A stretch of DNA of 10,864 nucleotides from the NCBI GenBank assembly GCA_038233215.1, contig JBBSML010000045.1, positions 1 to 10,864 on the forward strand, given 5' to 3'. This stretch comes from JACDBZ01 sp038233215 (lineage in GTDB: Bacteria > Chloroflexota > Limnocylindria > QHBO01). Every line of letters begins with the position of its first letter. The stretch's first letter is position 1. The position numbers and the translations under genes were made by a program. Under the pieces are notes generated by a model. That model saw only the letters and a list, made by a program, of their open reading frames with translations, was not told the origin of the DNA and searched no databases. Positions 1 to 7,919 of this stretch are shown piece after piece.

Positions 1-156
1 CCGGACACCGTCCACGTCGCCGATGCCGATGAGCTGGCGGCCGAGCACCGTGATTGGCTGCAGGGCAAGGCACGCATCGGTATCACCGGCGGCACGTCGA
101 CGCCGGAAATCGATCTCGAGGAGGTCCGCGAGCGCGTCTACGCGCTCACCGCGTAA
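1..156 (+). CDS. ispH: 4-hydroxy-3-methylbut-2-enyl diphosphate reductase (IspH/LytB), C-terminal fragment
   Basis: Only the last 51 codons and a TAA stop (154-156) are inside the window; the gene begins to the left. The readable protein includes VADADEL, then RIGITGGTSTPE, then a helical tail ending in YALTA. The G-I-T-x-G-x-S-T-P stretch matches the conserved C-terminal motif of IspH, usually written TAGASTP, whose Ser/Thr residues contact the diphosphate of the substrate. IspH is the iron-sulfur enzyme of the last step of the MEP pathway, converting HMBPP to IPP and DMAPP in the cytoplasm. The cysteines that hold the cluster would lie upstream and cannot be checked. The identification rests on one motif plus the fit of the tail, so it is good but not certain. 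Confidence 0.8.
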   Translation, partial: PDTVHVADADELAAEHRDWLQGKARIGITGGTSTPEIDLEEVRERVYALTA

Positions 157-366
157 TCGTGGGCGCACAGCCGATCGTCGAGCAGCGCGTCGTCGCGGAC
201 CCTGCTCGCGCGTACGTCGCTTGGACCTCCGCGGCGGGCCTGGCATCTTGGTGGTAGCCGCACATCCTCGACACGATATGTCACGTCGACGCCCGGGTGG
301 GACGCGGCTACGCTCGCCCGGCTCGCGCAGGCTGTGCCCTAGTTGGTGGGATATAGACTGGCGCGC
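157..366. other. Intergenic region between ispH and the cyclase gene
   Basis: No convincing gene or factor-independent terminator (stem plus T-run) is seen after the ispH stop. A short palindrome CGTCGACG lies near 285-292. The right end carries the -10 element of the cyclase gene. Small open frames crossing this stretch show no recognisable protein and look like GC-rich noise. Confidence 0.5.
354..359 (+). promoter_or_regulatory. Probable -10 element of the cyclase gene (leaderless type)
   Basis: TAGACT, within ATATAGACT, is followed by exactly 7 bases (360-366) and then GTG at 367. Transcription normally starts about 7 bases after a -10 hexamer, so the mRNA would begin at or beside the start codon and no Shine-Dalgarno sequence could be used. 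No good -35 box is visible. The same geometry occurs before the glycosyltransferase gene and der. Confidence 0.55.
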
Positions 367-3300
367 GTGAGTGCCTGTCAGAGTTGTAGCCGGGACGTCG
401 CCGAGGGCTTTGCCTTCTGTCCGCATTGCGGCGCGTCGCTCGCGTCTGTCGAAGCCGCGGGTGAAGAACGTAAGCTCGTCACGCTGCTCTTCGCCGACGT
501 CACGGGATCGACCACCTTGGCGGAGGAGCTGGACGCCGAGGAGGTCCGTGAGCTGATGGCCTCCTACTTCGGACTGGCCCGCGAGGAGATAGAGGCACGC
601 GGTGGAACGGTCGAGAAGTTCATCGGCGATGCAGTGATGGCGGTCTTCGGCGTCCCGGTGGCGCACGAGGACGATCCGGCCCGCGCGCTTCGAGCCGCGC
701 TCGCGATCCGCGACCGGTTGAGCGAGCTCAACGCCCGCAATCGTGACGAAGACCGGCCGGAGCTCCAGGTACGGATCGGTGTGAACAGTGGCGAGGTCGT
801 TTCCACCACGAGCCCGCGTGCGGGCGAGGTCATGGTGACCGGCGACGCGGTGAACGTGGCGGCGCGCATCCAGCAGCTCGCGGAGCCGGGCAAGATCCTC
901 GTTGGCCGGCGCACTTCGGTGGCGGCCCAGGCGTTCGAGTACTGGGCCCTTGGCCCGCAGGAGATCCGTGGCAAGGCGATCGACGTCCATGTCGATGAGC
1001 TGCTCTCGGAGCGCGTCGGCCCGCCCGAGCACCTGGCGGCCGTCATCCGGGCACCGCTTATCGGCCGCGACGAAGAGCTCGCGCTTCTCACCTCGATCTA
1101 TGATCGCGTCGCCGCCGACGGTCGCCCGCACCTCGTGACGCTCTACGGCCAGCCGGGGGTGGGGAAGAGCCGGTTGACCTTCGAGTTCTTGGCGAGCCTC
1201 GGGACGCGCGATGCTCCGCCGCGCGTCGTGCGCGGCCGATGCCTCTCCTACGGCAGCGGGGTGACTTTCTGGCCGCTGGCCGAGATCCTCAAGGCGCAGG
1301 CGGAGATCCTCGACAGTGATCCGCCGATCGCCGCGATGACCAAGCTGTCCGACCTCGGCGCGAGCCTGATCTCGACGGACCTTGCACCCGATCCGAAGCG
1401 GACCACCGCGCTGCTCGGCTTCACGGTCGGCATCACGCTGCCCGGCTATGACCTCGGCTGGATGGATCCCGAGCAGATGCGGGGGGAGTTGGTCGAAGCC
1501 TGGCGGATCTTCTTCTCTGCCCTCGCCGTCGACGGGCCGCTGATCGTGGTGGTCGAGGACATCCACTGGGCCGAGGTTGCCCTGCTTGACCTCCTTGATG
1601 GGCTGGGGGCGCGGGTCCAGGGCCCGGTCCTGTTCGTGTGTCCTGCTCGGCCCGACCTCACCGATCGCCGTCCGGGGTGGGGCGGAGGGCGACGGAGCTT
1701 TTCCGGAGTCTTCCTGGATCCTCTCGACCCTGACGATGCCAGCCGCCTCGTGGCGCAGCTGCTCACGATCGAGGAGCTCCCGCCCGACCTGCACGCACGG
1801 ATCGTGGAGCGCGCGGGAGGCAACCCGTTCTTCGTCGAGGAGATCCTCCGGCACCTGATCGACCAGGGGCGGATCCAGCGCGTCGGCGATGGGTGGCGCG
1901 CGGAGCCTGGACTCACCACGGTCACCATCCCGGACACGGTGCAGGCGGTGCTGGCCGCGCGCATCGATCTCCTCGACCCCGACGAGAAGCGCGCGCTGCA
2001 GGCCGCCGCCGTCGTCGGCCGCATCTTCTGGCCCGCGCCGATCGTTCGCTACCTCGAGGCTACGCCGACGCGGACGGCCGAGCTCCTGCGCGGTCTCGAG
2101 GCGCGCGACCTCGTCATCTCGCGCCTTGGCTCGACAATGGCCGGCGAAGCCGAGCATATCTTCAAGCACGCGCTCGTTCGCGACGTCGCCTACGAGAGCA
2201 TCCCGAGGAGGGATCGATCGCTCGCCCACCTCCAGGTGGCCCGCTGGATCGAGGAGACCGTGGGCGAACGACGGCTCGAGGTTGTCGAGCTGCTGGCGCA
2301 CCATTACACCGCCGCGCAGCGCGCCGCACCGTGGGGTCGCGTCGATCCCGACCGGCGCGAGGAGATTCGATCCCGCGCGGTCGACCTGCTGTTCGAGGCC
2401 GCGGAGGAGGCCGCGAAGCTCTACGCGTTCGACCGTGCCGGCGAGCGGCTCGACACCGGCCTCGAGCTTGCGGTCGGTCCGCTCGAGCGGGCCCGGGGCC
2501 TCGAGACGCAGGCCCGCCTGGAGCTCTGGCAGGACCATGGCGACGCGGCGTGGCGCCTCGCCCGCGAAGCGATCGACCTCCGCGTGTCGGTCGAAGGCGG
2601 ATCGGGCGATCGGCGGGCGATCACGCGTTTGGTCGGCCTGCTGCTGGCTATTCCCACCCGTTGGCCGGGGCTCATGCACTCTCTGCCGACGCGCGAGGAA
2701 GCACGTCCCTACCTCGATCTCGGCCTGGCGCTGCTCGATGATGGCGACAACGAGGAGCGGCTAGGCCTGCTCATGGTGCAGGCTGCCTGGGGCTGGGGAT
2801 TCGCCGAGTCCGATATCGACGAGGATCGCATCGCCACGTACGAGGCCGCGGGCCTGGACGCCGTCACCCTTGCGCGACGCCTCGGCCGCCCTGAGCTCAT
2901 CTCGGCCGCGCTCGATGCTGCAGGCGCATCGGTCAGCGACACCCGCGGCTATGGAGTGGCGCTCGAGTTCCAGGAAGAGCGCCTGCGGCTGGTCCCGCAG
3001 CTGGAGGACCCGGCCGAGGTGGCGGACATCTTTGGCACCATGGCCTGGCTGCTCACGCACGTCGGAGACTACCGGCGGGCCGTCGAGATCTCCGATTCCG
3101 ACTACCTCGAGCGGTCGCGGATGGTTGCGCTGCCGTCAGTGAGCAATCGCACCAAGTATGTCTTCCAAGCCGTTGCGCTGTTCCGACTTGGAGACTGGGC
3201 GCGGTTTTGGGAGGTCTACCGGAACCTGGACGAGGGCAGCGAGCGCGACAGTCCGATCACGTACCACCCGATGCGCACATACGGCATCGCGGCCTATCTC

Positions 3301-3891
3301 GAGGAGATCGCGGGTCATGCCGCTGCCGCGGATGCGCTCATAGAGCGAATGGATCGCTCGCAGGCGAAGCGGGGCTCAGTGGGCGTGTCCGGCGGCCGGC
3401 CCTGGATCGTTCAGGCGCTCATCCGCAGGCGCGGGTTCGCTGAGGCACGGGAGCGACTGGCCGAGGTCGATCCCGTCCGCGGCCTGCAGAACCGCGACAT
3501 GACCTTGGAGGCCTGGGCCGACCTCATCGCTGAGGAAGGAGCTTGGGCGGAGGCGGCCCCGATCGTCGCGCAGGCTCGCGAGTGGGCGGCGAAGACCAGG
3601 CTCCGGGTGCTGCCGGCATTCGCCGATCGGCTCGAGGGCCGAGCGGCCCTGGCGGCAGGTGATACCGAGGCCGGGATCGTACTACTGGAGCGAGCGCGTT
3701 CGACGCTTGCGCGCGTGGATGCCGCCTGGGATCGCGCACGGACCGAGCTCATGCTTGCCGAGGCGCTCGCCAGCGCTGGGCGTCCCGCCGACGCAGTCGC
3801 GGCAGCTGCGTTGGCGACGTTCTCGACGCTTGCGGCCCCCGTTGAGACAGAGCGCGCCCGGATCCTCGCTGCAGCTGACGGCGAGGGCTAG
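367..3891 (+). CDS. Zinc-ribbon / class III adenylate (guanylate) cyclase / AAA ATPase / TPR-like signalling protein
   Basis: This 1174-residue cytoplasmic protein probably makes a cyclic nucleotide. It opens with a zinc ribbon (Cys4, Cys7, Cys18, Cys21), followed by a class III cyclase domain at about 34-215. The catalytic set looks complete: metal aspartates D44 (LLFADVTGS) and D88 (FIGDAV), substrate-base residues K84 and D160, and transition-state N163 and R167 in VNVAAR. An AAA/NTPase module follows at about 228-600: LIGRDEE, Walker A GQPGVGKS (261-268), Walker B IVVVEDIHW (393-401). The remaining 550 or so residues are helical and Arg/Glu/Ala-rich, like TPR-type sensor tails of LuxR/MalT-like STAND proteins. 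The GTG at 367 is preferred because it begins right before the zinc ribbon and sits 7 bases after a -10 box; TTG 343 or GTG 346 would add an unconvincing lead. K and D at the base-recognition sites favour ATP. The signal it senses is unknown. Confidence 0.9.
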   Translation: MSACQSCSRDVAEGFAFCPHCGASLASVEAAGEERKLVTLLFADVTGSTTLAEELDAEEVRELMASYFGLAREEIEARGGTVEKFIGDAVMAVFGVPVAHEDDPARALRAALAIRDRLSELNARNRDEDRPELQVRIGVNSGEVVSTTSPRAGEVMVTGDAVNVAARIQQLAEPGKILVGRRTSVAAQAFEYWALGPQEIRGKAIDVHVDELLSERVGPPEHLAAVIRAPLIGRDEELALLTSIYDRVAADGRPHLVTLYGQPGVGKSRLTFEFLASLGTRDAPPRVVRGRCLSYGSGVTFWPLAEILKAQAEILDSDPPIAAMTKLSDLGASLISTDLAPDPKRTTALLGFTVGITLPGYDLGWMDPEQMRGELVEAWRIFFSALAVDGPLIVVVEDIHWAEVALLDLLDGLGARVQGPVLFVCPARPDLTDRRPGWGGGRRSFSGVFLDPLDPDDASRLVAQLLTIEELPPDLHARIVERAGGNPFFVEEILRHLIDQGRIQRVGDGWRAEPGLTTVTIPDTVQAVLAARIDLLDPDEKRALQAAAVVGRIFWPAPIVRYLEATPTRTAELLRGLEARDLVISRLGSTMAGEAEHIFKHALVRDVAYESIPRRDRSLAHLQVARWIEETVGERRLEVVELLAHHYTAAQRAAPWGRVDPDRREEIRSRAVDLLFEAAEEAAKLYAFDRAGERLDTGLELAVGPLERARGLETQARLELWQDHGDAAWRLAREAIDLRVSVEGGSGDRRAITRLVGLLLAIPTRWPGLMHSLPTREEARPYLDLGLALLDDGDNEERLGLLMVQAAWGWGFAESDIDEDRIATYEAAGLDAVTLARRLGRPELISAALDAAGASVSDTRGYGVALEFQEERLRLVPQLEDPAEVADIFGTMAWLLTHVGDYRRAVEISDSDYLERSRMVALPSVSNRTKYVFQAVALFRLGDWARFWEVYRNLDEGSERDSPITYHPMRTYGIAAYLEEIAGHAAAADALIERMDRSQAKRGSVGVSGGRPWIVQALIRRRGFAEARERLAEVDPVRGLQNRDMTLEAWADLIAEEGAWAEAAPIVAQAREWAAKTRLRVLPAFADRLEGRAALAAGDTEAGIVLLERARSTLARVDAAWDRARTELMLAEALASAGRPADAVAAAALATFSTLAAPVETERARILAAADGEG
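3888..3891. other. Shared CTAG: overlapping convergent stop codons
   Basis: Bases 3889-3891 read TAG on the plus strand and end the cyclase gene. Bases 3888-3890 read TAG on the minus strand and end the glycosyltransferase gene. The palindrome CTAG thus serves both genes, which leaves no room for an intergenic terminator. Confidence 0.9.
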
Positions 3892-5144
3892 GGGTCTTCC
3901 GCCTCGACCTCGCCGAGCAGCTTGCGGAGGCGGCGCCGCAGGACGCGATAGGAGAAGTGCCGGCGAGCGATCTCGAAGTTGTGGCGCGCGTTCTCCCGAA
4001 TGCGTCGCGGGTTCGCCAGGAGCACGCGCACCTCGGCCACTGTGTCATCCGTGATGGCCCCGTTGATCTCGACCAGCCGCAGCCCGAGCGGAGCGATGTC
4101 GGCCTTGTAGACCGGATAGCGGTTCACGAGCACGGGCACGCCGTAGAAGAGGGCCTCGAGCAGTGCATTGCCGAACCCCTCGTACAGGCTGGGGTAGGTG
4201 ACGAGGTCGGCGGCGAGGTAGGCATCGTGGAGCGAGTGCGCAGGACGGATCGGTTTTCCCTCGTGGTCGGGCGCGAACCGGTCGGCCGCGTAGGCCAGCC
4301 GCACCTTGTACTGTTCTGCCAGGCGCTCGAGCCCGACGAGGTAGTCGAGCCCTTCGTCACCGGCGGGCGACGTGATCAGCAGCACGGCATCCGGATCACC
4401 GAGCCTGCCGACGAGCTCGATCGCCAGCTCGATTCCCGTGCGCGGCACGACCCGCGTCGGCTGCACCACCAGCAGCCCGCGCTCGCCCATGCCGAGCTCG
4501 GTCCGCAGCCGGCGCCGGACCGCCGGACGACGGCGCGGTCGCGGCGGGTCGAAGTCGAAGACGTTCGGCACGACCACCGAACCAATGCCTCGCCGAGCCT
4601 TGAGCTCGCGGGCGGCGAGGCTGTTGATGCTGACGTGGCGCACCCACGGAAGGTCGGGCGGGAAGGCTTCCTCGAGCACCTCCGGCACCACGCAGGCGGC
4701 GAACCTCTCACGCTCCCACCAGTAGTCGTGGTGGTGGCCGATGGTCGGGAGTTGAAGCTCCTCGACGACCCGGCGCAGGGCGACAGCCAGTGGCAGCTGC
4801 ATCGGGATCGCCCAGGCATTCTCGACGATAAGCGCATCAAGCGCGTTGACCCGCACCCAGTCTTGGAGGACGGGCACCAGCAGATCCGCCAGGCGGTCAA
4901 TCTCGCTGCGCACCGAGGCGGGGTTGCTGTCCGGATCGAAGGCGGCGGCGGTCGCTCGTGCCGCCGGGCCCCACGTGAAATGCATCGGCGGAACGAGGCG
5001 TGCCTGGAACCTGAGGGCGTCGACCTCTCCGGCGCAGAGGCGCAGGTCGTGACCCATCTTGTCGAGCACCGCTTCCCACTTCGCGGTCTCGAACGTAACG
5101 CCATCGACCCCGGCCAGTCTGGTCGCCGCGATGCCGATCCTCAC
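3888..5144 (-). CDS. Glycosyltransferase, GT4-like (GT-B fold)
   Basis: This 418-residue protein is probably a cytoplasmic enzyme that moves a sugar from a nucleotide-sugar donor to an acceptor that cannot be named. The N-terminal half begins MRIGIAATRLAGVDG, a typical first beta strand with glycine loop, and carries the motif HHHDYWWERERF (137-148), seen in one branch of GT4-type enzymes. The C-terminal Rossmann half holds VVQPTRVVPRTGIELAIE (227-244) and then the donor-binding signature YPSLYEGFGNALLEA (317-331), with the E-x7-E pair E322 and E330. No signal peptide or membrane span is seen. The start is GTG (5144-5142), 7 bases after a TACGAT box. It is transcribed alone, divergent from der and convergent on the cyclase gene, so the neighbours do not reveal its product. 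Confidence 0.85.
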   Translation of the reverse strand: MRIGIAATRLAGVDGVTFETAKWEAVLDKMGHDLRLCAGEVDALRFQARLVPPMHFTWGPAARATAAAFDPDSNPASVRSEIDRLADLLVPVLQDWVRVNALDALIVENAWAIPMQLPLAVALRRVVEELQLPTIGHHHDYWWERERFAACVVPEVLEEAFPPDLPWVRHVSINSLAARELKARRGIGSVVVPNVFDFDPPRPRRRPAVRRRLRTELGMGERGLLVVQPTRVVPRTGIELAIELVGRLGDPDAVLLITSPAGDEGLDYLVGLERLAEQYKVRLAYAADRFAPDHEGKPIRPAHSLHDAYLAADLVTYPSLYEGFGNALLEALFYGVPVLVNRYPVYKADIAPLGLRLVEINGAITDDTVAEVRVLLANPRRIRENARHNFEIARRHFSYRVLRRRLRKLLGEVEAEDP

Positions 5145-5151
5145 GCCGCGG

Positions 5152-5157
5152 ATCGTA
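5152..5157 (-). promoter_or_regulatory. Probable -10 element of the glycosyltransferase gene (leaderless type)
   Basis: Read on the minus strand the sequence is TACGAT, then 7 bases (CCGCGGC), then the GTG start at 5144. This fits TANNNT with transcription starting at the start codon. A good -35 box is not evident, and no Shine-Dalgarno sequence precedes the start. Confidence 0.5.
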
Positions 5158-5228
5158 TCGTCCCGGCGACCGTTCGTGTCGAGTTAGCGCCGCCGAGCGA
5201 CGACAACGGCCGTTTTACCCTCTCCGGG

Positions 5229-5234
5229 TACACT
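5229..5234 (+). promoter_or_regulatory. Probable -10 element of der (leaderless type)
   Basis: TACACT is followed by 7 bases (CCAGCTG) and then ATG at 5242. The spacing equals that of the cyclase and glycosyltransferase genes. The -35 region is weak. No purine-rich ribosome binding site lies in the 20 bases before the ATG, which supports a leaderless message. Confidence 0.55.
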
Positions 5235-5241
5235 CCAGCTG

Positions 5242-6681
5242 ATGTCATCGCTTCCCGTGGTCGCCATTGTCGGCCGTCCGAACGTCGGCAAGAGCACGCT
5301 CTTCAACCGTCTCATCGGAGAGCGCGTCGCGATCATTTCCGACGTTTCGGGTACCACCCGCGATCGCGTCTATGGCACGGGCGAATGGGCCGGGCGTACC
5401 TTCACCCTGGTCGATACCGGGGGCCTCGAGCTGGAGCCGGGAACCGATATCGAGGAGCGCGTGCAGGTCCAGGCTCGGGTTGCGGTCGAGGAAGCCGATC
5501 TCATCCTGTTTGTCGTTGACGCACACGCCGGCATCGCCCCCCTTGATCACGAGGTCGCCGATCGCCTGCGACGCGCCGACGCGCCGCTGATCCTGGTCAT
5601 CAACAAGGGCGACAACCCTGCCCGGGAGGCCGATGCCGTCGAGTTCTACGCGCTCGGCTTCGATCCCGCCATCACGATCTCCGCGCAGCACGGTCGCAAC
5701 ACCGGCGACCTGGCTGACCTCATCGTCGACGGACTTCCGCCTCCCACCGCTGCGGAGGCAGCGATATCGGTCCAGCCAGGAGACATGACCGAAGAAGAGA
5801 TGGCCGAGCTGGCCGAGACGGAGCTGGGGGCGCCGCGCGTGGCGATCGTCGGACGTCCCAACACCGGCAAGAGCACCTTCGTGAACCGGGTGTTCGGGTC
5901 CGAGCGCATGATCGTGTCGGAGGTGCCGGGTACCACGCGGGATCCGATCGACACGTCGATCATGCTGGACGGACAGGAGATCGTCCTGGTCGACACCGCT
6001 GGCATTCGGCGGCGCGGCGCAATTGAGCGAGGGATCGAGCGCTACAGCGTCCTGCGCAGCATGAAGGCCATTGATTCCGCCGACGTGGCGGTCGTCTTGA
6101 CCGATGCGAGCGAGGGCTACACCGCCCAGGACGCGCACGTCGTCGGCTACGTGCTCGAGGCGCACAAGGGGATCGTGCTGGTCCTCAACAAGTGGGACAC
6201 CGTGGAGAAGGACGCGGACACAGCCGATCGATGGCTCAAGCGTTTGCGCCGCGATGCGCCCTACCTGGCATGGGCCGATATCGTGTTCGCATCGGCGCTG
6301 ACCGGGCAGCGGCTCGAGCGCATCCTGCGCGAGGCGATCAGGGTGGCGGAGGAGCGCTATCGGCGCGTGCCGACCGGCGAGCTGAATCGACTCATCATGG
6401 ACGCCGTCCGCGCGCATCCGCCATCGCACGTGCGCAATCGGCTTCCGAAGATCTACTACGCCACCCAGGTCGGCGTGGCTCCGCCCACGTTCGTCGTGTT
6501 CTGCAACGATCCGGAGATCGTGCACTTCTCCTACAAGCGCTACCTGGAGAACCAGATCCGGGACAAGTACGGGTTCCTTGGTACGCCGATCCGCCTCATC
6601 CTGCGTCAGCGGGAGTCCGAGGATGCGGCCCGTCGTTCGGCGAAGCCGCGGCGCAGCGCAGCGACCCGTCGCAAGCGCTGA
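5242..6681 (+). CDS. der: Ribosome assembly GTPase Der (EngA)
   Basis: Der is an essential GTPase with two tandem G domains, needed for maturation of the 50S ribosomal subunit. All signatures are present in this 479-residue protein. G domain 1 has GRPNVGKS (11-18), the switch region SGTTRDR (36-42), DTGG (58-61) and NKGD (121-124). An acidic linker (about 170-195, with DMTEEEMAEL) leads to G domain 2 with GRPNTGKS (204-211), PGTTRDP (229-235), DTAG (251-254) and NKWD (316-319). The C-terminal KH-like domain follows, including the typical YYATQVGVAPPTFVVFCN and a basic tail rich in Arg/Lys. The length is normal for the family. The ATG at 5242 sits 7 bases after a TACACT box. The gene is probably co-transcribed with gpsA, 10 bases downstream. 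Confidence 0.97.
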   Translation: MSSLPVVAIVGRPNVGKSTLFNRLIGERVAIISDVSGTTRDRVYGTGEWAGRTFTLVDTGGLELEPGTDIEERVQVQARVAVEEADLILFVVDAHAGIAPLDHEVADRLRRADAPLILVINKGDNPAREADAVEFYALGFDPAITISAQHGRNTGDLADLIVDGLPPPTAAEAAISVQPGDMTEEEMAELAETELGAPRVAIVGRPNTGKSTFVNRVFGSERMIVSEVPGTTRDPIDTSIMLDGQEIVLVDTAGIRRRGAIERGIERYSVLRSMKAIDSADVAVVLTDASEGYTAQDAHVVGYVLEAHKGIVLVLNKWDTVEKDADTADRWLKRLRRDAPYLAWADIVFASALTGQRLERILREAIRVAEERYRRVPTGELNRLIMDAVRAHPPSHVRNRLPKIYYATQVGVAPPTFVVFCNDPEIVHFSYKRYLENQIRDKYGFLGTPIRLILRQRESEDAARRSAKPRRSAATRRKR

Positions 6682-6691
6682 CGATGTCAGC

Positions 6692-7705
6692 GTGACGGAT
6701 CAGATCGGGGTCATCGGCGCAGGTGCCTGGGGCACCACCCTGGCCATCCTTCTCGCCGATGCGCAGCGCCCCGTCAGCCTGCGCGCTCATTCCACCGAGA
6801 CGGCCGAGCGCCTGGCCCACGCGCGCACGAACGAGCGCTACCTGCCGGGCGTCACGTTTCCGCCGAATGTTCGGCTGGTCACCGATGACACCTACCTCTC
6901 CGAGCCGCATCGGTTCTACGTGCTCGCGGTGCCATCGGCCCACGTGCGCACCACGCTGGAAGCCGTCGGACCTCGGCTGGCTGCCGGTGTCCCGATCCTC
7001 TCGGTCGTCAAGGGTATCGAGGAGCGAACACACCTGCGCATGACGCAGGTCATTGCCGAGGTGCTGCCGGGTCGACCGATCGCGGCGCTTTCAGGGCCGA
7101 ACCTCGCGCGAGAGATCGCTGCTGGCAAGCCGGCGGGCTCCGTCGTGGCCTCAGAGGATGCGGATCTGGCGGCCGACCTGGCGGGGGTCCTGTCGTCGGA
7201 TCGGTTCCGGGTCTATACCAATCCGGATGTCATCGGGGTCGAGCTGTGCGGCGCGCTCAAGAACGTGATGGCCCTGGCGGCCGGCATGGTCGATGGCCTC
7301 CGCTTCGGCGATTCCGCCAAGGCCGGAATCATCACTCGCAGCCTGGCCGAGATGACGCGCCTGGGCGTTGCCGCCGGCGCGCATCGACTGACCTTTGCAG
7401 GACTTGCCGGTGTCGGCGACCTCATCGCCACCTGCATGTCGCCGCTCTCACGCAACCGGCGCGCCGGCGAGCTGGTCGCCTCCGGAGTTCCGTGGCCAGA
7501 AGCGGGGAACCAGGTTACCGGTGTCGTGGAGGGAGTTGCCACCGTCAACGGTGCGCTTCAGCTGGCGGCCGCGCACGGTGTGGAGATGCCCATCGCCGAG
7601 CAGGTTCGTGCGGTCGTCTTCGATCAACGTCCGCCCCTCGCGGCGGTCGCCGAGCTCATGGCGCGCGCCCCGAAGGATGAGCTGGAGTCTGTCGAGGGCG
7701 ACTGA
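6692..7705 (+). CDS. gpsA: Glycerol-3-phosphate dehydrogenase [NAD(P)+]
   Basis: GpsA reduces dihydroxyacetone phosphate to sn-glycerol 3-phosphate with NAD(P)H, supplying the backbone for membrane phospholipids in the cytoplasm. The 337-residue protein starts IGVIGAGAWGTTLA, with the dinucleotide-binding glycines G9, G11 and G14. Conserved blocks follow: SVVKGIE (K107), the SGPNLAREIA substrate loop (from 134), and GALKNVMALAAGM, where K190 corresponds to the catalytic lysine, then AGVGDLIATC and SRNR. The GTG at 6692 is chosen because it lies 10 bases after the der stop and gives the usual N-terminus and length; the frame stays open upstream but only inside der. Co-expression with der is likely, since no promoter is seen between them. 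It ends 29 bases before the tRNA gene. Confidence 0.96.
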   Translation: MTDQIGVIGAGAWGTTLAILLADAQRPVSLRAHSTETAERLAHARTNERYLPGVTFPPNVRLVTDDTYLSEPHRFYVLAVPSAHVRTTLEAVGPRLAAGVPILSVVKGIEERTHLRMTQVIAEVLPGRPIAALSGPNLAREIAAGKPAGSVVASEDADLAADLAGVLSSDRFRVYTNPDVIGVELCGALKNVMALAAGMVDGLRFGDSAKAGIITRSLAEMTRLGVAAGAHRLTFAGLAGVGDLIATCMSPLSRNRRAGELVASGVPWPEAGNQVTGVVEGVATVNGALQLAAAHGVEMPIAEQVRAVVFDQRPPLAAVAELMARAPKDELESVEGD

Positions 7706-7717
7706 TGTGCCGGCGGC

Positions 7718-7723
7718 TATACT
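7718..7723 (+). promoter_or_regulatory. Probable -10 element of tRNA-Pro
   Basis: TATACT ends 11 bases before the first tRNA base, so a transcript starting near 7730 would carry a 5' leader of only a few bases for RNase P to remove. The -35 region overlaps the end of gpsA and is weak. Confidence 0.55.
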
Positions 7724-7734
7724 GGCCGCTCGGT

Positions 7735-7811
<77 letters not shown>

Positions 7812-7919
7812 ATACCAGTCCTCGCTCTTCTTCACAGCCGTGCCTAGCAGCCAAGCGTGCTCCCCTCGGGGATGGACCGCCGCCGGGTGCCGCCTTGCCG
7901 TGTCACAAGGGAAGAACCG

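Larger units (their letters stand above)
5145..5241. promoter_or_regulatory. Divergent promoter region between the glycosyltransferase gene and der
   Basis: These 97 bases carry both outward promoters, one close to each start codon. The centre (about 5160-5228) holds no obvious repeat or operator that I can recognise. It would be the place for shared regulation if the two genes are coordinated. Confidence 0.5.

Noticed and set aside
1893..2741. Long Arg-rich frames of about 280-290 codons inside the cyclase gene
   Set aside because: They overlap in other frames a continuous protein with clear domains; the composition is typical of shadow frames in GC-rich DNA.
3957..5519. A 520-codon open frame on the plus strand across the glycosyltransferase gene and into der
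   Set aside because: It is antisense to a clear glycosyltransferase and overlaps the der start. Its His/Arg/Gly-rich product matches no family and arises from GC-rich codon bias.
5245..6525. A 426-codon open frame on the minus strand opposite der
   Set aside because: It lies wholly antisense to an unambiguous Der protein with all G motifs; the product is Arg/Asp/His-rich shadow sequence.
7862..7871. CCCCTCGGGG as a terminator for tRNA-Pro
   Set aside because: The loop would be only two bases and no T-run follows.
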